A DNA stretch of 64,000 bases from Streptomyces spongiicola (GCF_003122365.1 NZ_CP029254.1:1875001-1939000), one strand, 5' to 3'. Shown: positions 1 to 10,827, numbered from the stretch's first letter. Made by a program: numbers and translations. The notes: generated by a model from the letters alone, not told the origin.

Positions 1-468
1 GTACTTGACACAGCACAGCCCGCCGGAAGCGGTGCCGATGTTGCCGCCGATGGTGCACGTCTCCCAGCTGGACGGGTCCGGCGGGTAGTACAGCCCGTGC
101 TCGCCGACGGCGCGTGACAGCACCGCGTTGACGACACCGGGCTCCACGACGGCGATCCGGTCGACCGGGCTGATCTCCAGGATGCGGTCCATCCTGACGA
201 GGGACAGGACGATGCAGCCGTCGGAGGCGTTGGCGCCGCCGGACAGACCCGTGCGAGCCCCCTGCGGTACGACGGGGACGCGCAGTTCGGTCGCGGTGCG
301 CATCACGTGCTGGACCTGCTCGACGGTGCGCGGCAGGACCACGACGGCCGGGGTGCCCGCGTCGCAGAAGCTCGCCATGTCGTTGCTGTACGAGGCCGTG
401 ACGTCGGGGTCGGTGATCAGGGCTTCGGGCGGAAGGTTCTCTCGGAGCCGGGAGAGGAGAGCGTCCAT
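1..468 (-). CDS. FAD-linked oxidase, glycolate oxidase GlcD type (3' part missing)
   Basis: N-terminal 156 codons of a flavin-dependent 2-hydroxyacid oxidase or dehydrogenase (glycolate or D-lactate type); the rest lies beyond the window edge. The visible part is the FAD_binding_4 fold: the region around residues 40-120 reads PAVVVLPRTVEQVQ, then VPVVPQGARTGLSGGA, the glycine-rich FAD pyrophosphate loop of this family, followed by YYPPDPSS and TIGGNIGTASGG, both typical of GlcD. ATG at 468 starts MDALLSRL. It is divergent from the TPR gene, with about 100 bp between them that must hold both promoters. The family is clear; the substrate cannot be told from this fragment. Confidence 0.85.
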   Translation of the reverse strand, partial: MDALLSRLRENLPPEALITDPDVTASYSNDMASFCDAGTPAVVVLPRTVEQVQHVMRTATELRVPVVPQGARTGLSGGANASDGCIVLSLVRMDRILEISPVDRIAVVEPGVVNAVLSRAVGEHGLYYPPDPSSWETCTIGGNIGTASGGLCCVKY

Positions 469-567
469 GATCCCAGACTGGCACCGGGGGCCATCGGTGT
501 GAACCCACCGGCGACCCGCGTCGCTCCGCCGGGTGGGCACTTCGTGCGCGACCGGAGGTGTCGCACA

Positions 568-2334
568 GTGATCGCCATGAGGAAGCGATGCGCGCCACTG
601 ACCAGGAACGCCGTGATCGCCTCGCTGGTCGCCGGAGCGGTCGCCACCGGGATCGTGGTCGCCGGCACGGGCCGGGACGACCGGCCGCCGCCGCCCGCGC
701 CGGGGCCGGCGGCCCGGACCGTGCTCGCGGAGGGCCCCGGGGCGGCCCTGTCGGCGGGGGAACTGTCCGCGCTGATCGCAGCCCAGGAGCACCGGCTCGC
801 GGGAACGGCCGGCGACCATCTGTCGTGGGCGGTGCTGGGCTCGGCCTATCTGGCGCAGGGGGCGCTGCTCGGCGACCGTACGGACCTCCGCCGGGCGGAG
901 AAGGCGCTGCGGCGCTCGCTGGAGGCACTGCCCGGCGAGAAGGGCAACGCGGACGCACAGGTGGGAATGGCCGCGCTGGCGAACGCCCGGCGGGACTTCG
1001 CCTCGGCGAAGCGCTGGGCCGAGAGCGTCCGGGCGCGGTCGCCGGAACAGTGGACGGCGTATCCGGCGCTGATCGACGCGTACAGCGGACTCGGCTCGTA
1101 CGCGGCGGCCGCGAAGGCCCTGCACACGCTGGAGGAGCTTCGGCCCCGCACCGTGCAGACCCTCTTGCGGGGCTCCCAGGTCCACCGCGACAACGGCCGG
1201 TACGAGGACGCCGAGGCGCTGGCGGACGAGGCGGTGTCGCGCTCGGGTGGCAGGGCGGAACGTGCCTCCGCGCTGCACCGGCTCGGCGAGCTGGCCTGGG
1301 AGCGGGGCGAGCCGCAGCAGGCGGCGGCGTACTTCGACACGGCGCTGCGACTGGAGCCGGGCCACCATCCCTCTCTGGCGGGGCGGGGCCGGGCCTCGGC
1401 GGCGCTCGGGCGCACGGACGACGCGCTGCGGGACTACCGGGCGGCCGTCGAACGGGCCCCGATGCCCGAGTACGCGCTGCGGGCCGGCGAGCTGTACGAG
1501 TCGCTGGGGATGCCGGACGAGGCCCGGGCACACCACGAGAAGGTGCGCAGGCTTGCCGCGAAGGCCCGGAAGTACGGGGTGAGCGAGGAGCTGACGCTCG
1601 CGCGGTACGAGGCGGACCACGGGCAGGCGGACTCCGCGGTGCGGCGCCTGGCCCAGGAGTGGAAGCGGGGGCATCGCAGCGCGCATGTCTCGGACGCTCT
1701 GGGGTGGGCGCTGCACCGGGCGGGGAGGACGCAGGAGGGGCTGAAGTACCTGAAGCGGGCGACGACTCCCGGACTCCGCAGCGCGCTGTCCCTCTACCAC
1801 CGGGGTGAGATCGAGCGCTCACTCGGCCGGGACGGCCCTGCCCGCCGGCATCTGCGGGAGGCGCTGCGCCTCAACCCGCACTTCTCGCCGCTCCTGGTGC
1901 CTCAGGCGAAACGGGCGGTCTCGGCGCTGGGCAACCCCCCGCCGGGTGGTCCCGCCGACGTCGAGGGCGAGCCGTGGACGACGGGCGGGGAACTGCCGCC
2001 GGAGGACGGCGACACTGCGGAGGGCGGCGAACGGGCCGGGGACGGCGGACGGGCCGGGGACGGCGGACGGGCCGGGGACGGCGAGGAGCGGTCGCCCCAC
2101 GGCAGGGACGAGGACGCCTCGCGCGGGCCGCGCGACTCCGGCTCGTCCCGGCCCCGCGAACGCGACGCCCGGGAAACCGGGGGAAGCGAGGAGACCGGGG
2201 AGACCGGGGAGACTCGGAAGACCGGGGAAAGCGGGGAAAGCGGGGAAAGCGGGGAAAGCGGGGAGACCCGGGGAGCGGGGGACGTCCAGCCGTCGGCCAC
2301 CACCGCGCGCGGGCCGTCTCCGGCTGGGGGATGA
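568..2334 (+). CDS. Membrane-anchored TPR protein with repetitive C-terminal tail
   Basis: About 588 aa. The GTG at 568 is preceded by GGAGG with 9-nt spacing; ATG at 577 is an alternative. An N-terminal hydrophobic stretch (NAVIASLVAGAVATGIVVAG) suggests a signal anchor, with the body outside the membrane. Residues of about 70-450 are helical repeats with TPR-like patterns such as ALHRLGELAWERGEPQQAAAYFDTAL and ALGRTDDALRDYRAA, ending in SLYHRGEIERSLGRDGPARRHLREALRLNP. The last 130 residues are acidic low complexity: AGDGGR copies from an 18-bp DNA repeat and GES copies from a 9-bp repeat. TPR proteins scaffold protein complexes; no partner is evident. The tail probably varies in length between strains. 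Confidence 0.82.
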   Translation: MIAMRKRCAPLTRNAVIASLVAGAVATGIVVAGTGRDDRPPPPAPGPAARTVLAEGPGAALSAGELSALIAAQEHRLAGTAGDHLSWAVLGSAYLAQGALLGDRTDLRRAEKALRRSLEALPGEKGNADAQVGMAALANARRDFASAKRWAESVRARSPEQWTAYPALIDAYSGLGSYAAAAKALHTLEELRPRTVQTLLRGSQVHRDNGRYEDAEALADEAVSRSGGRAERASALHRLGELAWERGEPQQAAAYFDTALRLEPGHHPSLAGRGRASAALGRTDDALRDYRAAVERAPMPEYALRAGELYESLGMPDEARAHHEKVRRLAAKARKYGVSEELTLARYEADHGQADSAVRRLAQEWKRGHRSAHVSDALGWALHRAGRTQEGLKYLKRATTPGLRSALSLYHRGEIERSLGRDGPARRHLREALRLNPHFSPLLVPQAKRAVSALGNPPPGGPADVEGEPWTTGGELPPEDGDTAEGGERAGDGGRAGDGGRAGDGEERSPHGRDEDASRGPRDSGSSRPRERDARETGGSEETGETGETRKTGESGESGESGESGETRGAGDVQPSATTARGPSPAGG

Positions 2335-2400
2335 CCGGCGGACGGCTGGTGAGTGGCCGGCGGACGGCTGGTGAGTGGCCGGCGGACGGCTGTGAGTGAC
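2335..2400. repeat. 22-bp tandem repeat, three copies
   Basis: Three head-to-tail copies of a unit beginning CCGGCGGACGGCTGGTGAG directly follow the TPR stop codon; the third is shortened. No gene is seen between here and the hppD terminator. Confidence 0.8.
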
Positions 2401-2459
2401 CGGTGAGTGAGACCGAAGACCGAAGACGGCGGATCGCGGATCGCGGTGCCACGACGCCA

Positions 2460-2493
2460 CGCGGCCCCACGGGTCAGGCTCCGTGGGGCCGCG
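2460..2493 (-). terminator. Hairpin terminator downstream of hppD
   Basis: Perfect 13-bp GC stem (CGCGGCCCCACGG pairing with CCGTGGGGCCGCG) around an 8-nt loop, about 30 bp past the hppD stop. No U-tract follows, which is normal for actinobacterial terminators. Confidence 0.7.
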
Positions 2494-2525
2494 GGGCCGG
2501 AGGCGGGCTCCGTACGGGCTGGTGG

Positions 2526-3776
<1,251 letters not shown>

Positions 3777-3793
3777 CTACATAAGGGGCTGAT

Positions 3794-4267
3794 GTGGCGA
3801 TCGATCATCTGGACGGCAGGCTGATCGTGCTGCTCGCACGGGAGCCGAGGATCGGTGTCCTGGAGGCGTCCCGCCGGCTGGGGGTGGCACGCGGCACCGT
3901 GCAGGCGCGGCTGGACAGGCTCCAGTCGAACGGGGTCATCCGCGGTTTCGGGCCCGAGGTCGACCCGTCCGCGCTGGGCTACCCGGTGACCGCGTTCGCG
4001 ACGCTGGAGATCAAGCAGGGGCAGGGGGCCGACGTACGTGCCCACCTCGCCACCGTTCCCGAGGTGCTGGAACTGCACACGACGACGGGTCACGGCGACA
4101 TGCTGTGCCGGCTGGTCGCGCGGTCCAACGCGGACCTCCAGCGGGTGATCGACCGGGTCGTGGGGTTCGACGGCATCGTGCGGGCGTCCACCGCGATCGT
4201 GATGGAGAACCCGGTCCCGCTGCGGATCATCCCGCTGGTGGAGCAGGCCGCGGAGGACGCCCGCTGA
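3794..4267 (+). CDS. Lrp/AsnC family transcriptional regulator
   Basis: 157 aa, standard for the family. Residues 1-55 form the winged helix-turn-helix (LDGRLIVLLAREPRIGVLEASRRLGVARGTVQARLDRL). Residues of about 65-145 form the RAM/AsnC ligand-binding domain, with GYPVTAFATLEIKQG and TGHGDMLCRLVARSNADLQRVID. The GTG start at 3794 has GGGGCTG upstream. Its divergent position to hppD suggests it controls tyrosine or phenylalanine catabolism and senses an aromatic amino acid or its keto acid. The ligand is an inference. Confidence 0.92.
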   Translation: MAIDHLDGRLIVLLAREPRIGVLEASRRLGVARGTVQARLDRLQSNGVIRGFGPEVDPSALGYPVTAFATLEIKQGQGADVRAHLATVPEVLELHTTTGHGDMLCRLVARSNADLQRVIDRVVGFDGIVRASTAIVMENPVPLRIIPLVEQAAEDAR

Positions 4268-4498
4268 ACCAGCCGACCCTACGGCCCCGACCGCCCCGAC
4301 GGCCCCGGCTTCCCTCGCCGGCATCGGACGTACGGCGCCCCCGTGACGGTCCCCGTCCGCAGATCCCGGCACGGCCACCCAGGTCGCCAAGGCCCGGGGC
4401 CACCACGGACCGAGACGCACCACAACACCACGCCCCCCGGAACACACCACGCCCCCGGGAACACAGCAAGGCCCCGGGAACACACCACGCCCCGCCGG

Positions 4499-5296
4499 TC
4501 AGCACTTCGGGACGCTGCCGCCCCTCTCCAGCGCCCTGAGCGACGACACCGCGTCCGTCAGCTCGGTGACCGGGATCAGCGTCATGCCCTCGGGCAGCTG
4601 CTCCTCGGCCACGGCGCACTCGGCCTTGGGCACGAGGAACACGGTCGCGCCGTCGCGCGCCGCCGCCTGGGTCTTCAGCGCGACCCCGCCGACCGCGCCG
4701 ACCTTGCCGTCGGCGTCGATGGTTCCCGTACCCGCGATGTTCCGGCCGCCGGTGAGATCGCCGCCCGCGCCGTCGCCCGCCAGCTTGTCCACGATGCCGA
4801 GGGAGAAGAGGAGCCCGGCGCTCGGACCGCCGACATCGGCGAGATGCAGGGTGACCTTCACCTTCGCGGGATCCTCCTTGAGATACCCCAGGGCAGCGTC
4901 TACCGCGCTGTTCTGGGACTTCAGCATCTCGGCGGTGTTGTGCTCCTCGATCTCCTCGTCCGACCGCCCGGAGGGGTAGACGGCGTCGCGCGGCAGCACG
5001 GCGCGGTCCCTGCGCACCCACGCGTCCGCCACGTCGCCGAGATCGACCTCGGTCGAGGGACCGGTCGCCACGATGGTCGTCATCCGCAACTGCCCCTGGG
5101 TCTGCCGTACGGGTGCTCCGGAGACGGTGATCACCGGCTTGCCCCGGTCGGTCCCCAGCACGTTCGTGGTCTGCCCGGGCTGGGCCACGGTGAACGGCAG
5201 GGGCGCGAGCGCGGCGACCGCGAGCAGCGATGCGACCGGGAGGGCGCAGACGGCGAGAACCCGGGGGCGGGAGAGACTCGAGAGGCGAGAGAACAC
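4499..5296 (-). CDS. Membrane-anchored Lon-like (S16) serine protease
   Basis: 265 aa. A signal anchor (RVLAVCALPVASLLAVAALAPLPF) is followed by an extracytoplasmic region and a C-terminal Lon proteolytic domain. The catalytic dyad is visible: Ser in VGGPSAGLLFSLG and Lys in GKVGAVGGVALKTQAA. The YlbL relatives normally hold a PDZ domain between the N-terminal strand region and the Lon domain; here SQNSAVDAALGYL runs almost directly into the protease domain, so PDZ appears to be missing. The GTG at 5296 puts the anchor at the very N-terminus; longer frames upstream are GC-rich low complexity. It probably degrades envelope or secreted substrates. Confidence 0.85.
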   Translation of the reverse strand: MFSRLSSLSRPRVLAVCALPVASLLAVAALAPLPFTVAQPGQTTNVLGTDRGKPVITVSGAPVRQTQGQLRMTTIVATGPSTEVDLGDVADAWVRRDRAVLPRDAVYPSGRSDEEIEEHNTAEMLKSQNSAVDAALGYLKEDPAKVKVTLHLADVGGPSAGLLFSLGIVDKLAGDGAGGDLTGGRNIAGTGTIDADGKVGAVGGVALKTQAAARDGATVFLVPKAECAVAEEQLPEGMTLIPVTELTDAVSSLRALERGGSVPKC

Positions 5297-5612
5297 CCTG
5301 TCAATGTATCGGTCCGCCCGATGCGGCCGGATCGGGCCCGGACCCGGCCCGACCCTGCGGGGACCGGCCCGGGACCGGCCGGGGACCCTGAGGGGACCGG
5401 GTGGGGACCGGCCCGGGACCGGGTGGGCAGCGGCCCGAAACGGGCCCGCGGCCGCGGCCGGGTGGGGACCGGGCGGCGACCGGGTGGCGGCCTTCCGCGG
5501 CAGGGGACGAAGGCGACCAGGCGGTGGGCGAACGGGCGGCGGCCTACCGGGCGGCGCATCGGCGTGCGGAGGCCGACTGACCCGGCAGCTCCCTCCCCGG
5601 CCGGCCGCCCGC

Positions 5613-6254
5613 TCAGCGCAGTGCGTCCGCGACCTCGCGTGCCGCGTCCACCACCCTGGGGCCCACCCGCTCCGGGACGGAGTCCGCCAGCATGACGACG
5701 CCGACACTGCCCTCTATGCCGCTCACCCCGACGAGTGCTGCGGCGGCCCCGCTGGCACCCGCCTCCAGTTCACCATGAGTGAGGATGTACGAGGGCTCGG
5801 CAAGACCCCCCTGCCGTGCGGCGAGGATCGCCTTCCCCGCGGCTCCGCGGTCCAGCGGGTGGCGGAAGCCGGCCCGGTACGCCACGTGGTAGTCCGTCCA
5901 GGTCGGTTCGACGACCGCCACCGCGAGCGCCTCCGTCCCGTCGACCAGTGTGAGATGGGCGGTCGCGCCGATGTCCTCGGCGAGGGAGCGCAGCGCCGGC
6001 AGCGCCGCCTCCCGCACCAGCGGGTGCACCTGACGGCCGAGGCGGAGCACGCCGAGCCCCACCCGGGCTCGGCCTCCCAAGTCGCGTCGCACCAGGGCGT
6101 GTTGCTCGAGTGTGGCGAGCAGTCGGTAGACGACCGTCCTGTTGACACCGAGCCGGTTGGACAGCTCGGTCACGGTCAGCCCGTGGTCGGTGTCGGCGAG
6201 CAGTTTGAGGACGCGCAGTCCTCTGTCGAGCGTCTGGGAGGTCTCCGCGGTCAC
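5613..6254 (-). CDS. IclR family transcriptional regulator
   Basis: 213 aa, shorter than the usual 240-260. It has an N-terminal winged HTH (LDRGLRVLKLLADTDHGLTVTELSNRLGVNRTVVYRLLATLEQHALV) and a C-terminal effector domain with HLTLVDGTEALAVAVVE and HPLDRGAAGKAILAARQGG, the IclR signature. The GTG at 6254 has GGAGAGG 5 nt upstream. The C-terminal helix is trimmed. No adjacent metabolic gene reveals its target, so it may act only on itself or on distant genes. Confidence 0.9.
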   Translation of the reverse strand: MTAETSQTLDRGLRVLKLLADTDHGLTVTELSNRLGVNRTVVYRLLATLEQHALVRRDLGGRARVGLGVLRLGRQVHPLVREAALPALRSLAEDIGATAHLTLVDGTEALAVAVVEPTWTDYHVAYRAGFRHPLDRGAAGKAILAARQGGLAEPSYILTHGELEAGASGAAAALVGVSGIEGSVGVVMLADSVPERVGPRVVDAAREVADALR

Positions 6255-6394
6255 GACGCCCTCTCCTTCGAGGTGAGTGCGGCGACGCTCTCGCGGCCAG
6301 CGGCACCGGTCCCATCGGCGACGCACGGAGAGGCCGCCGGCAGGCCATGCACACCGGCTGCGCTCCGCGGCGGCGCTGCCACGGGGCGTTTCAT
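6251..6394 (-). CDS. Possible 47-aa protein overlapping the IclR gene
   Basis: An ATG at 6394 opens a 47-codon frame (MKRPVAAPPRSAAG to TSKERAS) whose TGA overlaps the IclR GTG by 4 nt, a typical translational-coupling arrangement. About three quarters of its third positions are G/C, but its Shine-Dalgarno is weak (GGAA). No family is recognised. It may be a real short leader gene or simply the upstream region of the IclR gene. Confidence 0.25.
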   Translation of the reverse strand: MKRPVAAPPRSAAGVHGLPAASPCVADGTGAAGRESVAALTSKERAS

Positions 6395-7057
6395 TTCCGG
6401 GGACAGTAGCGAAGCCGGTTCGCTCAGCGGAAGACCTCGTCCAGAATCCGGGCACCGAACGACCCTGCCGTCCGCTATCGGCACGCAAGTCGGGACGACC
6501 AGCGACTTCACGCGACACATCACTCTTCAGCCTCCGCCGAAGTGGGACACCGAACCACGCCTCGACACCACGCCGCGACGCGGCCCGGACGCACGGCCCG
6601 AAGGGTGGGCGGGTGCCGGGTAGCGGTACAGGCCCGGGGGAACAACCGAAACGGGGCGCACGGGACCCAGGGCGCGGGACGGGACCCAGAGTGCGGGACC
6701 CGAGGCGGGAAGCCGCACCGCGTGGAGAAGGCAGCGCCCGCGGAACGCACCGCCCGGGGAGCACCGAACCCGGGGCCGAACCGGCCCGGCCCGGTCCGAA
6801 CCGGCAGGCGCGGGGGCCGAACCGCCCGGGTCATACAGGCCCGGGCACACGCAGCGCCCGCACCGGCCGGGCGGCCGAACCGGCCCGGCCCGAACCGGCA
6901 GGCGCGGGGCGGGGTTACGGGATCAGCGGAACAGGGTCAGGTGTTGCGCGGAACCGGCGCGCGGTGGCCGGTGCGCGCCGGTCCGGCGGTGGGCCGGCGC
7001 ACACGAGCGCGTGGCCCGGGAGCCGCCGTACGCACCCGGCCCCGTCACCGGGTGCGC
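6395..7057. other. Gene-free stretch with imperfect direct repeats
   Basis: About 660 bp with no convincing gene on either strand. A segment rich in CCGAACCGGC is present twice; CCGAACCGGCAGGCGCGGGG is exact at 6796-6815 and 6890-6909, each preceded by GCCGAACCGGCCCGGCCC. The open frames here are low-complexity P/R/G translations. Confidence 0.6.
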
Positions 7058-8842
7058 TCACCGCATCCGGGTGGCCCACTCCTGCACCTTCTTGATCCGT
7101 TCCCGGATCTGGCCCGCCGTCGCCTCCGCGCTCGGCGGCCCTCCGCACACCCTCCGCAGCTCGGTGTGGATCACCCCGTGCGGTTTGCCGCTCTGGTGGA
7201 CGTACGCGCCCACCAGCGTGTTCAGCTGCTTCCTCAGCTCCAGCAGCTCCTTGTGGGAGACCACCGGACGGCGCTCCGCGGGCAGTTCCAGCAGGTCCGC
7301 ATCCGCGTCCGGCTTCCGGCGGCTGTGCGCGATCTGCCGCGCCTGCCGCTTCTGCAGCAGCAGTTGCACCTGGTCCGGCTCCAGCAGGCCCGGGATCCCG
7401 AGGTAGTCCTGCTCCTCCTCGCTGCCCGGGTGGGCCTGCATGCCGAACTCGGCGCCGTTGTACATCACCCGGTCGAAGACGGCGTCGGACTCCAGCGCCT
7501 CGAAGGGGAGCATGTCCTGCTCGCCGGTGTCCTCGTCCTGCTGCTTGTTGGCCTCGTCCATCTCCTTCTCGGACTCGGCGTAGGGGTCCTCCTCCCCTTC
7601 CTTCCTCGGGCGGTCGAGCGCGTGGTCCCGCTCGACCTCCATCTCGTTCGCGAAGCCCAGCAGCATCGGGATCGTCGGCAGGAAGACGGACGCCGTCTCG
7701 CCGCGCCGCCGGGAGCGCACGAAACGGCCGACGGCCTGCGCGAAGAACAGGGGCGTGGAGATGGTCGTGGCGTACACGCCGACCGCGAGCCGGGGGACGT
7801 CGACGCCCTCGGACACCATCCGGACGGCGACCATCCAGCGGTCCTGGCTCCCGCTGAACTCGTCGATGCGCTTCGAGGCGCCCGCGTCGTCGGACAGCAC
7901 GACGGTCGCCTTGGTACCGGTGATCTCCCGGATGAGCTTGGCGTAGGCGCGCGCCGAGTCCTGGTCGGCGGCGATGACGAGACCGCCCGCGTCCGGGATG
8001 GCCTTCCTTACCTCGCCCAGCCGCTGGTCGGCGGCGCGGAGCACGTTCGGCATCCAGTCGCCGCGCGGATCGAGCGCGGTGCGCCACGCCTGCGAGACGG
8101 CGTCCTTGGTCATCGGCTCGCCGAGCCTGGCGGCGACCTCGTCGCCCGCCTTGGTGCGCCAGCGCATGTTGCCGCTGTAGGACAGGAAGATCACGGGACG
8201 GACGACGCCGTCGGCGAGGGCGTTGCCGTAGCCGTAGGTGTAGTCGGCGGACGACCGGCGGATGCCGTCGTCGCCCTCCTCGTAGGTGACGAAGGGGATG
8301 GGGTTGGTGTCGGAGCGGAAGGGCGTACCGGTCAGGGCGAGTCTGCGGGTGGCGGGTTCGAAAGCCTCCAGGCACGCCTCGCCCCACGACTTGGAGTCGC
8401 CGGCGTGGTGGATCTCGTCGAGGATCACGAGGGTCTTGCGCTGCTCGCTGCGGTTGCGGTGGAGCATCGGGCGTACGCCGACACCGGCGTAGGTGACGGC
8501 GACCCCGTCGTACTCCTTGCTGAGCGGACCGGCGCTGTAGTCCGGGTCCAGTTTGACGCCGATGCGCGCGGCAGCGGCGGCCCACTGCTTCTTCAGGTGC
8601 TCGGTCGGCGCCACCACGGTGATCTGCTGCACGACATGGTGGTGCAGCAGCCAGGAGGCGAGGGTCAGCGCGAACGTGGTCTTGCCGGCGCCGGGGGTCG
8701 CCACCGCGAGGAAGTCACGCGGTTGTTCCCGGACGTACTTCTCCATGGCGCCCTGCTGCCAGGCACGCAGCTTGTTCGCCGTGCCCCAGGGGGCGCGGCC
8801 GGGAAAGGCGGGTGAGAGGTGGTGGGAGGCGGTAGTAGACAC
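7058..8842 (-). CDS. DEAD/DEAH-box helicase (superfamily 2)
   Basis: 594 aa. Helicase motifs in order: Walker A ATPGAGKTTFALTLASW, Ia VVAPTEHLKKQW, DEIHHAG (DEAH-type Walker B), TGTPFRSD (motif III), and in the second RecA lobe VSEGVDVPRL and FFAQAVGRFVRSRR (motif VI). A charged region (RPRKEGEEDPYAESEKEMDEANKQQDEDTGEQ) precedes a C-terminal domain with TLVGAYVHQSGKPHGVIH. The GTG at 8842 has GGAG upstream; longer frames run into GC-rich leader. It resembles the RadD/ResIII group acting on DNA, but the substrate is unknown. No nuclease or methylase partner is adjacent, so it is not a visible restriction system. Confidence 0.88.
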   Translation of the reverse strand: MSTTASHHLSPAFPGRAPWGTANKLRAWQQGAMEKYVREQPRDFLAVATPGAGKTTFALTLASWLLHHHVVQQITVVAPTEHLKKQWAAAAARIGVKLDPDYSAGPLSKEYDGVAVTYAGVGVRPMLHRNRSEQRKTLVILDEIHHAGDSKSWGEACLEAFEPATRRLALTGTPFRSDTNPIPFVTYEEGDDGIRRSSADYTYGYGNALADGVVRPVIFLSYSGNMRWRTKAGDEVAARLGEPMTKDAVSQAWRTALDPRGDWMPNVLRAADQRLGEVRKAIPDAGGLVIAADQDSARAYAKLIREITGTKATVVLSDDAGASKRIDEFSGSQDRWMVAVRMVSEGVDVPRLAVGVYATTISTPLFFAQAVGRFVRSRRRGETASVFLPTIPMLLGFANEMEVERDHALDRPRKEGEEDPYAESEKEMDEANKQQDEDTGEQDMLPFEALESDAVFDRVMYNGAEFGMQAHPGSEEEQDYLGIPGLLEPDQVQLLLQKRQARQIAHSRRKPDADADLLELPAERRPVVSHKELLELRKQLNTLVGAYVHQSGKPHGVIHTELRRVCGGPPSAEATAGQIRERIKKVQEWATRMR

Positions 8843-9276
8843 GGTCTCCGGTTCGAGGCAGGGCTGCGGCGTTACGTACGACAACCGGGCCACCCTACCG
8901 GTGCGGCCGCTGCCCGGGGGGCCGCACCGGGCTGTGCGGGGACGGGGTGAGACCCGCCTCACAGCGGCGGCCCGGGGCACCCGGGCCCGGGCCCGCCGCC
9001 CGTGTTCACGGAGTGCGCAGCGCGGCGCCGGTCAGAGCCGGATCGGGTCACTCGGGCCGGGTGGGCGTCCGGCCGCGGGGCAGGGGCCGGACGTCCCGGG
9101 ACTCCCCGACGTCCGAAAGCGCGGAAGCACGGGAGCACGGGAGCACGGGAGCCCGGAGGCCGGGAGCCCGGGAGCCCGGAGGAGGTACAGGAGCCCCGGA
9201 GGAGGTACAGGAGCCCCGGAGGAAATGCGGGAGCCCCGGAGCCCGAAGGAAATGCGGGAGTACGGGAGTACGGGAG
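8843..9276. repeat. Gene-free gap with 8-bp and 20-bp tandem repeats
   Basis: Between the helicase start and the MFS stop. At about 9125-9180 there are degenerate copies of GGGAGCAC/GGGAGCCC; at 9181-9240 there are three 20-bp units, two exact (GGAGGTACAGGAGCCCCGGA) and one variant; then GGGAGTAC copies. No gene seen. A helicase promoter should lie at about 8850-8900. Confidence 0.75.
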
Positions 9277-10827
9277 TCAGGCCGGGCCTCGCTCGTGCAG
9301 CCGGGTGGCGATCCAGGCGCCGAGCAGCGCGACCGCGGCCATGGGCAGGAACACCGCGGCGAAGGCGGCCGTGTGGCCGGCGCCCGCCGCCCCGGCCTGG
9401 GCGACCGCGGCGCCGTGGCCGCCCGCCGAGCCCCCGCCCAGGGCGGCGAAGGCTGCGCCGCCCGCGGCCAGGAGGAGGACGTTGGACAGCCCGTCGGAGA
9501 TCTGGAGGGCGGCGGAGTTGGTGCCGGCCTCCGCCGGGGCCGACAGCTTCAGCAGCAGCACGCTGGTGGAGGAGATGACCAGGCCCATTCCGAAGCAGCC
9601 CCAGGCCCAGGCGACCGCGACGACCCATGCCGGTACGGAGGGGATCAGCACGCTGGGCGCCGTCGCGATCGCCGCCGCGACGAGCACCATGCCCGCGACG
9701 GTCAGACGCTCCCGGTACGCCTCGAGCCGCGGCCGGGACTGGACGAACGACCCCAGCGCCCAGGTCGCCCCGCCCACCGCGAGCGACAGTCCGGCCAGCG
9801 TCGGCGACAGCCCGCGCTGGGTGACCAGCATCAGCGGTACGAAGGACTCCGCAGCGATGAACGACCCGGCGGCCACTCCGCGCAGCAGCACCACCGCCGG
9901 CAGCCCGCGCGCCGCCCGGAACGTGCCGCGCGGCATCAGACCGAGCGCGGCGGGCACGAGCAGCGCGGCCCCCGCGGCGGCCGGGGCCAGCGAGAACCAC
10001 CGCAGGTCCTGGGCTGCGTACTGGAGCACCGCGGCGCCGAGGGAGATGCCCAACGCCAGCCGGATCCTGCGTCGGTCGAGCGCCGGGACGGGGGCCAGGG
10101 GATCCACCGGGCCCGAGGCCCGGCGCCGTATCGCGGGCAGCGCCAGCGCGAGCGGGACCACGACGAGGGCGGGGATGCCGATGAACACCCAGCGCCAGCC
10201 GAGCTGTTCGGTGACCGTGCCGGCCGCGAGCGGTCCGACGACGGAGGGGACCACCCAGCTCGCGGCGAACGCCGCCATGATCGTCGGCCTCAGGTGCTCC
10301 GGGTAGGCCCGGCTGACGACGACGTACAGCGCGACGATCACCAGTCCGCCGCCCAGCCCCTGGACGGCCCGGCCGGCGATGAACAACCACATCGTGGCGG
10401 CCGTCCCGGACAGCAGCAGCCCCAGCCCGAAGGCGGTGATCCCGGCGCCCAGCGGCCCGAGCGGGCCGCTGCGGTCGGCCCACTGCCCGGAGAGCACCAT
10501 CGCGAACAGGCTTGTCGTGAAGTACGCGGAGAAGGCGAACGCGTACAGCGGCACCCCGTCCAGCTCCCGCGCCGCCACCGGCATGGCGGTACCGACGGCG
10601 GTCGCCTCGAAGGCGATCAGCAGGACGACGGAGACGATGCCGACGCTGAGGGCGCGCAGGCTGCGCCCGAGCACGCCGCCGGTGAGGGTGGCGGTGGCGG
10701 GCGTGCCGGTCGCGGCCCCGGGCGTGCCGGTGGCGGTGGCGGTCTTGACGACGCCGGGAACGCCGGCGGCCTGCTCGGCCGGCGGCTCACCGGCACGGGC
10801 CGCGTCAGGTGGTTCGAGGGCTGTCAC
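9277..10827 (-). CDS. MFS transporter (drug exporter-like)
   Basis: 516 aa with about 14 hydrophobic segments, so probably the DHA2/EmrB-like branch. Residues 1-60 are a soluble Ala/Thr/Gly-rich lead containing TGTPGAATGTPATATLTGG; membrane segments start at LSVGIVSVVLLIAFEATAVGTAMPVAA. The motif-A-like loop is GQWADRSGPLGPLGAG, and GRAVQGLGGGLVIVALYVVVSRAYPEHLRP is typical of the family. It probably exports a small molecule by proton antiport; the substrate is unknown. It sits next to the left edge of the FxLD island but shares no operon with it: a terminator and a gene fragment lie between. Confidence 0.88.
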   Translation of the reverse strand: MTALEPPDAARAGEPPAEQAAGVPGVVKTATATGTPGAATGTPATATLTGGVLGRSLRALSVGIVSVVLLIAFEATAVGTAMPVAARELDGVPLYAFAFSAYFTTSLFAMVLSGQWADRSGPLGPLGAGITAFGLGLLLSGTAATMWLFIAGRAVQGLGGGLVIVALYVVVSRAYPEHLRPTIMAAFAASWVVPSVVGPLAAGTVTEQLGWRWVFIGIPALVVVPLALALPAIRRRASGPVDPLAPVPALDRRRIRLALGISLGAAVLQYAAQDLRWFSLAPAAAGAALLVPAALGLMPRGTFRAARGLPAVVLLRGVAAGSFIAAESFVPLMLVTQRGLSPTLAGLSLAVGGATWALGSFVQSRPRLEAYRERLTVAGMVLVAAAIATAPSVLIPSVPAWVVAVAWAWGCFGMGLVISSTSVLLLKLSAPAEAGTNSAALQISDGLSNVLLLAAGGAAFAALGGGSAGGHGAAVAQAGAAGAGHTAAFAAVFLPMAAVALLGAWIATRLHERGPA

